Assembly: GCA_011037195.1 (NCBI GenBank)
Contig: JAAEAF010013204.1
Coordinates: 69,773-133,772, forward strand
Length of the DNA: 64,000 nucleotides
Direction of reading: 5' to 3'
From: Triatoma infestans
Lineage: Eukaryota > Arthropoda > Insecta > Hemiptera > Reduviidae
The notes under the pieces are model-generated. The model did not search any database. It saw nothing but the letters and a program-made list of their open reading frames with translations, and was not told where the DNA came from. The position numbers and the translations under genes were made by a program. Every line of letters starts with the position of its first letter. Position 1 is the first letter of the stretch. Positions 59,301 through 64,000 of the stretch are shown piece by piece.

Positions 59301-62300
59301 GATTTTCAATAGATAGCTTATTTTGTTGTATTTAAAACCGGTCAGGAACATCAGAAATATGCATGCTACGAGGGTGCATGAAATTGCAAAATTTTTATTT
59401 GCAATTTTTTACACTACAACAAAAAATGACCCCGCTCTAGAAGATGAACAAACGCTCGTTAGAGGTTCATTGCTCAAACCAGGACATACAAGCAGTCACT
59501 GGACGGAACTGTTTCTCCATAACAGCAAGCCAAATTTAATACTTCCTAATTATCCATTATCAGTAAGTCAATAGAAAAAAAGAATTACATGTAAAGCAAC
59601 ATCATCACAAGACACTTCCCATTCCATATCTTCAACTCCATCTTCATTTAAGTTTATAGAATTTTCTGGTTTAGTAATCACTTCTTTTTCTTTTAAAGGT
59701 AAATCTGTTTTACTACTTAGATAAGAATCATTTAAACTAAATTTCTTGCTTAAAATAGTTTTAGTATTTGTGCTCTTCCTAAAAATTAAATTTTCTGGTA
59801 GTTCGCAACTATTCAGTCTCTTATTCTTTAATTCTGGTGAATCAGTTTCTACATTAGTAGTTGATGATTTTCTCTTGTACAAATTTCTACTTAAATTATT
59901 GTTGACTTTGTCCTGAGCATCAGAAGATTTATTTTTCTGCCGCTTGATTGTATTTGCAGCACTAGATTGTTTCTTTGGACTCTGCTTTAACTCATTACTT
60001 TCTTTTCTATTTGTTGATTTAATACCAATAAATGTATTGTCTGAAAAAAGTAACAATAGAAGATTGTTAATTTGATGTTGAAAAATAATTTCAAATAAAG
60101 TGAATTAATAAAAGATATTATTTGGAGAACCTTTTTAATGAAATTAAGTTATTGAAAGACATCTTGTTCCTTGAAGAACATATGTATTTGCACATACAAA
60201 TTTTTCTGTATGGAAAATAATTTTCTCTCGAATTAACCAACATAAATCAATTATGCCGAAGATAAACATTATTTAAAAATAAACATACAAACGAAGAGGC
60301 CGACATCCTGGGAAAAGGAAATCCTGCGGAAGGGATTGACTTTTTGTGTTATTTCTAGCAAAACTGTGGCTAAGATTTTCTTGGAGGACCAATTACAGCA
60401 TCATACAATATTTTTTTTTTATAAAAAAATAGGAACAAAGAAGATCACAGCCAAGGTTACACAGTAGGCCTCATGGGATACGAACATACCATTTTGGATA
60501 AAGCCGTGACGATCAACCTCAATTTCCCAATTGCTCCGAAATGAGATACATAAAGCTAGGTAGCTTATTTTCAAAATATTATTCCTGGACCCTTCGTTTT
60601 TTTTTTTTTTTTTACCCCTTTATATCTTATGTGTCAGGCCTCGCTTTAGCTTATCCGACAACGCCCGCCCTACTGTCTCAAGATTCATACTTCACTCCTA
60701 CATTCAGGATCAACATTCTAGACCAGGAAGTTGGCATTCCTCACAAGCCTCTCCAGCCAAAAAGCAATCAAAGATGACCACAACTCTTAAGACGCTGAGA
60801 AACAAGGGAGTACCAAATATGAACAACAACTGATTCATTAGTGAGACAAAATCAACAACCAAAAAAATTTTAATTTTATTAATTGTTATCTAATTAATGC
60901 GTCGCATAATTTTGCATAAATTATCTTTAAGCTGCCTTTGTTAGAATAACTATGCGTAAAACAAGCACCAATTGCAGCAGGCCAATAGGTTCTGCTCGTA
61001 ACCAAAAACAGTGCAGTTCTTATTCATTGAGCAGGCTATCAAAGTTAAAACTAAGCTTACGGTTGTGTATTTTCATGAGATGGAGGTCAAAACAATTCTA
61101 GAATAATAACAATAACAGCACCAATGATCACGGATGTTGGCGCGCCTTAAATTTAAAAAAATAATAATCATCATAATTTAAAATAATATTACTTTGTTGA
61201 GGTGGATCCGCAGAGCTGGAAAGCATCACAGATTTTTTCCGTGATAGCCTGCTTCATTTTGTGATCATCGAACGGTTTCGAGCCCATCGTCAAGATGTCT
61301 TGATAAAAAACTGTGCGATAGAGCACAATCAAAATCAGTTTATACACTTTTTTTTTTATACTCTTGTTTATGTACACGTCTTGATGATGGGCCCGAAACC
61401 ATTCGATAATCACAAAATGAAGCAGGCTATCACAGAAAATATCTGTGATGTTTTCCAGCTCTGCGGATCCACCTCAACAAAGTAATAAAGTAAGTAAATA
61501 AAGTAACAAAGTAAGTAAACTATGCCGGAGTCGATACAGATTAATGTTACAAATGAAACATACGCAAATAAAATAGAAAAATACAAAATAAATGAAACAA
61601 TAATATCAATCTGGCATTTTATCCGTCGTAACATGCATATTTCTTATATTCCTGACAGGTTTTTCGGATTTTCATCCATCGCCAGTGCAAATTCACCAAG
61701 TTCGTGTAAAGAGTTCACTTCAACGCAATGTTTCTGTCACACTCGACACTTGTTGGTTTGTTGATGTATGTACGTGCGTTAGTTTATTGATGTATGTATA
61801 CATACATGAACAAGTGTCGAGTGTAACAGAAACCATCGTTGAAGAGAACTCTCTACACGAACTTGGTGAATTGGCTCTGACGATAGATGAAAATCCGAAA
61901 CCGGTCAGAAATATAAGAAATATGCATGCTACGAGATAAGATTCCAGATGTTATCTATTACTGCGGACCCATCCACATATTCAATAATATAAATAAAGAA
62001 AATTACTGTATATAGTAAATATGTTAACTAATTAAAATTAAGCCAATTACATTTAAATTATTATCTCTATATAAGATGTTCTACAAAAGGATCTTGAAAA
62101 GAAGGAAAACCCAAAAAGTAAAGGTTTTATTTACAAACTGCCAAAAAATTAGACATATCCTCATTGACTCGGGAGTTTATGTAAGCATACATTTCTATTT
62201 CACTGTTCACATCAGCTCACAAAGGATCCCAAAGATTCTTATTTTAAAGAAGTAACGCAAGTCTTTTATGGCTAACCCATCACTGAACCGATCGAAACTA

Positions 62301-63656
62301 AAATAAAAAAACTCAGGTTTAGCTGCTTGTAGACTACGAAATTAGATGTAAAGTGGCAGGACTCGAAACACATTTCTCAAGGTTTGTGTCTAATACTTGC
62401 CATGATATCAAGAGGAGCAAAGAAGAATAATTAACACAGCCTAATTTCTAGGAGTATGAGAAGTGACTAAGATATTCCAGTATTAAAAAAAAAAAAAATT
62501 ATGATTGATGACTTCATTAGCAGTAATTCAAAAAAGCATGTGGAAACTATATACTTAAAATGAAGTTTCTACATAAATATTATCAGATCAATATAAGTTT
62601 CTAAGTAGACTGTAGAATATAGTTTGGAGTAGTAGTGGAAAAGAAATATAGTTTTTTAATAAAAAAATCTTAAAAATTTTTCTATTTACTCGACATGCTG
62701 AAGCTTTCACACCTGACAAAGAGCAGCACACAGTAAGTAAAGTAATGCTTTTTTTTTGGCAGGCTAACGTTCAACCATCAAATTAGATGTAGTGGACGAA
62801 GGGGGGACGCATATTTTACAATTATAATTTTCTAAACCATATAAATTTAGCAATTATATGCGGAATTCTAACTGGGGACCTCCTAGTTACAAGTCCGTGC
62901 TCATAACCATCACCGCACACCAAGCCTATCCCTGCAAAGAGCGGCACACAGAATTAAATAGGTTAGCTTTAGCAGGCATTTTATGCGAGGTACTATATTG
63001 TAACACAGTTCTAGTATTTCTGATTATTATTACAATTGTTTAAAATACCTGAACAGACGCCGTTACGCATAGTATCACCAAGTAATACGAAATAAATGAT
63101 GTCAGACGGGCTTTTCGACGTTTTTAGAATACACATTAGAAAACTTCAATTAATTTCTTTCATTCTATACTTATTATGAAGTTTTAACAATCTTTAGTTT
63201 TCTGCAATAACTTGATATCTCTAGTTCCCAGCTTCATTTTAGAAAGATATCTAACTTCTTAGCACTCTATTAATTATGATTTTCATTTACTAAAAATCTG
63301 CAGTAAAGGTTACTTGATTAACTATTCTGACAAAAATGTTTACATCCAGGGTCTAATACATACAAAACTTAAAAAGGTCCATTTTTTCCAAGTAATTTTA
63401 TTTCTATGCCAAGAAATAATTATTTTTTTGGCAAGAGGCATGGTGAAGATTCCCAACGTCTGTTCTGAGTGTCGGAGTGAAATGAATCTTAAAAAAGGTC
63501 AATAAGAGTTACAAAAAAGAAAGAGAAACATACCATCCTTTTTTATTTCGGTGGTGTTCAATGTGGAAGGTCCACTTTTATTAGATAAAGAGTGCAACAA
63601 ACTTTTTAAGGAAACCTTTTTATCCAAGTTTTCACTTCTTTTATTCGAATTGGATC
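50395..63656 (-). CDS. SWT1: SWT1 RNA endoribonuclease (PIN domain), 5' partial
   Basis: Exons in order: 63,656-63,534; 60,040-59,589; 58,088-57,645; 56,059-55,945; 55,750-55,656; 55,580-55,397; 53,442-53,214; 51,344-51,201; 51,123-50,977; 50,485-50,395 (stop 50,397-50,395). All are GT-AG with consistent phases, giving 673 residues. The first coding exon or exons lie beyond the window. The first two exons encode a charged, low-complexity N-terminal region. The third and fourth hold the PIN nuclease: YVIDTNVLIS (DTN at about 57,963-57,971), VLKELDCLK, VEIPDDHIIKCC and LLSNDKNLR, so the four acidic positions are present. The C-terminal helical half ends FLETAMKVETSKKI. Family members associate with mRNP and nuclear-pore surveillance and cleave aberrant mRNA in the nucleus. 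Human SWT1 is about 900 aa. Confidence 0.95.
51360..53200. other. SWT1 intron, nothing recognised
   Basis: AT-rich intron between exons at 53,214 and 51,344. It contains no supported ORF. Several short GC-richer patches (52,640-52,790) show no motif. Confidence 0.4.
53560..54380 (-). pseudogene. Non-LTR reverse transcriptase relic in SWT1 intron
   Basis: The minus strand contains GLPQGAVLSPLLFNIYTAGL, then SQYADDIILLSQEQTLEEAK, the RT motifs B and C with an intact YADD. Upstream are NMALEKHIPLKTPWQVLCLI and, near 54,100, FNELLLVLKTNSNTSPGK. Frames shift several times and stops are frequent. It lies in the same orientation as SWT1, in the intron between exons at 55,397 and 53,442. Confidence 0.8.
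54676..55185 (+). pseudogene. Unrecognised ORF pair in SWT1 intron
   Basis: The first frame (83 codons, 54,676-54,927) has a complex composition quite unlike the surrounding AT-rich noise: LKAGLDPHSPAPISADYLDY, then REPPNGYLYFQSGFFP and HREICDEAITVGLRYN. A second frame (54,991-55,185) reads PTMNPRLGVRIYLGGDVVHF. Codon use and residue variety suggest former coding sequence split by stops. I do not recognise the family. It could be a transposon protein, a virus-derived fragment or a retrocopy. It lies antisense in a SWT1 intron. Confidence 0.35.
56103..56183 (-). other. Candidate in-frame cassette exon of SWT1
   Basis: An 81-nt open stretch (27 codons, starting CDVIRQRNQSKQAVSARC) has a strong acceptor (polypyrimidine then TTTTGCAG) and a GT donor (GTAGTA). 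It sits in the phase 0 intron between the two PIN exons, so inclusion keeps the reading frame. It would insert 27 residues just before the conserved VLLSNDKN strand. No homologue of this segment is known to me. It may be an exonised intron or element. Confidence 0.3.
56580..57620 (+). repeat. Repeat family A copies with head-to-tail junction
   Basis: One unit ends at 'cttcctcttactagaagtag' (about 56,672). After a short A run the next begins at 56,709 with 'tctggtgtaaataacacaca' and continues with modules to about 57,620. It contains a Penelope family 2 insertion at about 56,815-57,000. It lies in a SWT1 intron. Confidence 0.65.
56815..57000 (+). repeat. Penelope-like family 2 inverted pair
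   Basis: The right arm reads CTGACGA (56,910-56,916), T, GGAT-GAAA-ATCA, GAAA, CCGG, TCAGAAC. The left arm (56,818-56,850, 'tttcggattttcat') is a shorter, degraded inverted copy. The spacer is about 60 bp. Stem II of the right arm has lost one pair (C to A). Confidence 0.5.
58100..59320. other. SWT1 intron, mostly unrecognised
   Basis: AT-rich, with a GC-richer patch at 58,640-58,750 ('gctgccgggcggaggctcc') that resembles no repeat elsewhere in the window. No gene is supported. Confidence 0.4.
59335..59400 (+). repeat. Penelope-like family 2 terminus, 5'-truncated
   Basis: Begins at 'aaaaccggtcaggaacatc' and continues 'aaatatgcatgctacgagg', the sequence after the ribozyme-like core in other family 2 copies. 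The CTGACGA half is missing. Confidence 0.55.
61105..61160 (+). repeat. SINE family I tail fragment
   Basis: 'accaatgatcacggatgttg' followed by 'gcgcgccttaaatttaaaaa' matches the 3' end of family I SINEs. The tRNA head is absent. Confidence 0.6.
61194..61490. repeat. Third fold-back unit, Penelope-like family 1
   Basis: A palindrome about 290 bp long. The outer ends 'actttgttgaggtggatccg' (61,191-61,210) and its exact complement (61,462-61,482) bracket family 1 arms ('gatagcctgcttcattttgt' and complement). The spacer is about 85 bp. The ribozyme-like core is degraded: stem II is reduced to TGGGCCCGAAAC, without the loop. Confidence 0.75.
61640..61940. repeat. Fold-back unit, Penelope-like family 2
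   Basis: The minus-strand left arm (about 61,640-61,700) and plus-strand right arm (about 61,855-61,935) both carry the family 2 terminus. The right arm has CTGACGA (61,877-61,883), a stem II GATA... variant, GAAA, CCGG, TCAGAAA. Inside the arms 'gtgtcgagtgtaacagaaac' is also inverted (61,735-61,755 and 61,813-61,832), and 'gatgtatgta' lies at the centre. Confidence 0.7.
62000..62730. other. SWT1 intron, nothing recognised
   Basis: AT-rich with short stop-rich frames. No repeat or gene signature was found. Confidence 0.4.
62731..62935 (-). repeat. tRNA-derived SINE, family II
   Basis: Second copy of the SINE at 195-415. It shares 'agtaaagtaatgc', 'gcaggctaacgt', 'tagtggacg' and the tRNA-like end 'ttacaagtccgtgctcataa'. 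It is more diverged in the B-box region. Confidence 0.6.
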
Positions 63657-63970
63657 CTAGGAATGATAAAAATAATTAAATTATTAAATAGACAGAATAT
63701 AACATTTTAAAATATGAATGTTAAAAATGAGTTCATGCTAAATAACTAATTCGTAAACATTTTCTTTTTTCGCAATTAAGTAATCCCCTTACTAAGCTGA
63801 TGGCATCGGCAATGCAAGACAATTTTTACTTTTTTTCCATCTCAACCAGATTTTGATGGTTTTTGTTCAATCGATTTCAAGCATTCACTCATTGCCAAAG
63901 ACGTATAATAATAATAATAATAATGATGAAAACAGCCTGAATTACAGAATACCTCTATTTAAACTCACAG

Positions 63971-63990
63971 TCTCTCTCTCTCTCTCTCTC
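63971..63990. repeat. (TC)n microsatellite
   Basis: Ten uninterrupted TC dinucleotides at the right edge of the window, in the SWT1 5' intron or flank. Confidence 0.9.
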
Positions 63991-64000
63991 ACATACAAAC

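Overview
The window is AT-rich eukaryotic nuclear DNA, very probably from an arthropod and most likely an insect. It has spliced genes with GT-AG introns, Jockey- and I-type LINEs, mariner, piggyBac and hAT relics, Penelope-like elements and tRNA-derived SINEs. The species cannot be fixed from the sequence alone. Three conserved host genes can be assembled exon by exon with matching splice phases. They are TCF25/NULP1 (+ strand, 17,660-36,155, 11 exons, 646 aa), TRAPPC1 (+ strand, 42,941-45,229, 3 exons, 145 aa) and SWT1 (- strand, 63,656 down to 50,395, ten exons seen, with the 5' end outside the window).

Region by region: 1-17.6 kb has no host gene and is a mosaic of repeats. These are an abundant palindrome-ended repeat ('family A'), two tRNA-derived SINE families, LINE fragments, a Penelope-like 3' fragment with a hammerhead-like motif, a decayed mariner, and a 1,084-bp hAT-type element carrying a CGGBP1-like zinc-finger ORF. 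From 17.6 to 36.2 kb lies TCF25. Its 10.8-kb second intron holds a 5'-truncated Jockey LINE (-), a second LINE relic (+) and a kinesin-13-like fragment. Its eighth intron holds an I-clade LINE and a ribozyme-bearing fold-back unit. From 36.2 to 42.9 kb is AT-rich intergenic DNA with a second fold-back unit and a piggyBac relic. TRAPPC1 follows, with a LINE relic in its second intron. From 45.5 to 50.4 kb are a second Penelope-like family and a piggyBac pseudogene. From 50.4 to 64 kb SWT1 runs on the minus strand, with large introns containing a LINE relic, an unrecognised ORF pair, family A repeats and more Penelope-type fold-backs.

The host genes are unrelated housekeeping functions: ribosome-associated quality control (TCF25), ER-Golgi vesicle tethering (TRAPPC1) and nuclear mRNA surveillance (SWT1). 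There is no sign that they form a functional cluster. The most interesting material is the repeated hammerhead-ribozyme-like core (CTGANGA, short stem II, GAAA, then GTC) in at least two sequence families of Penelope-like ends. In several places two such cores face each other in a short fold-back unit of about 240-300 bp with no coding sequence between them.
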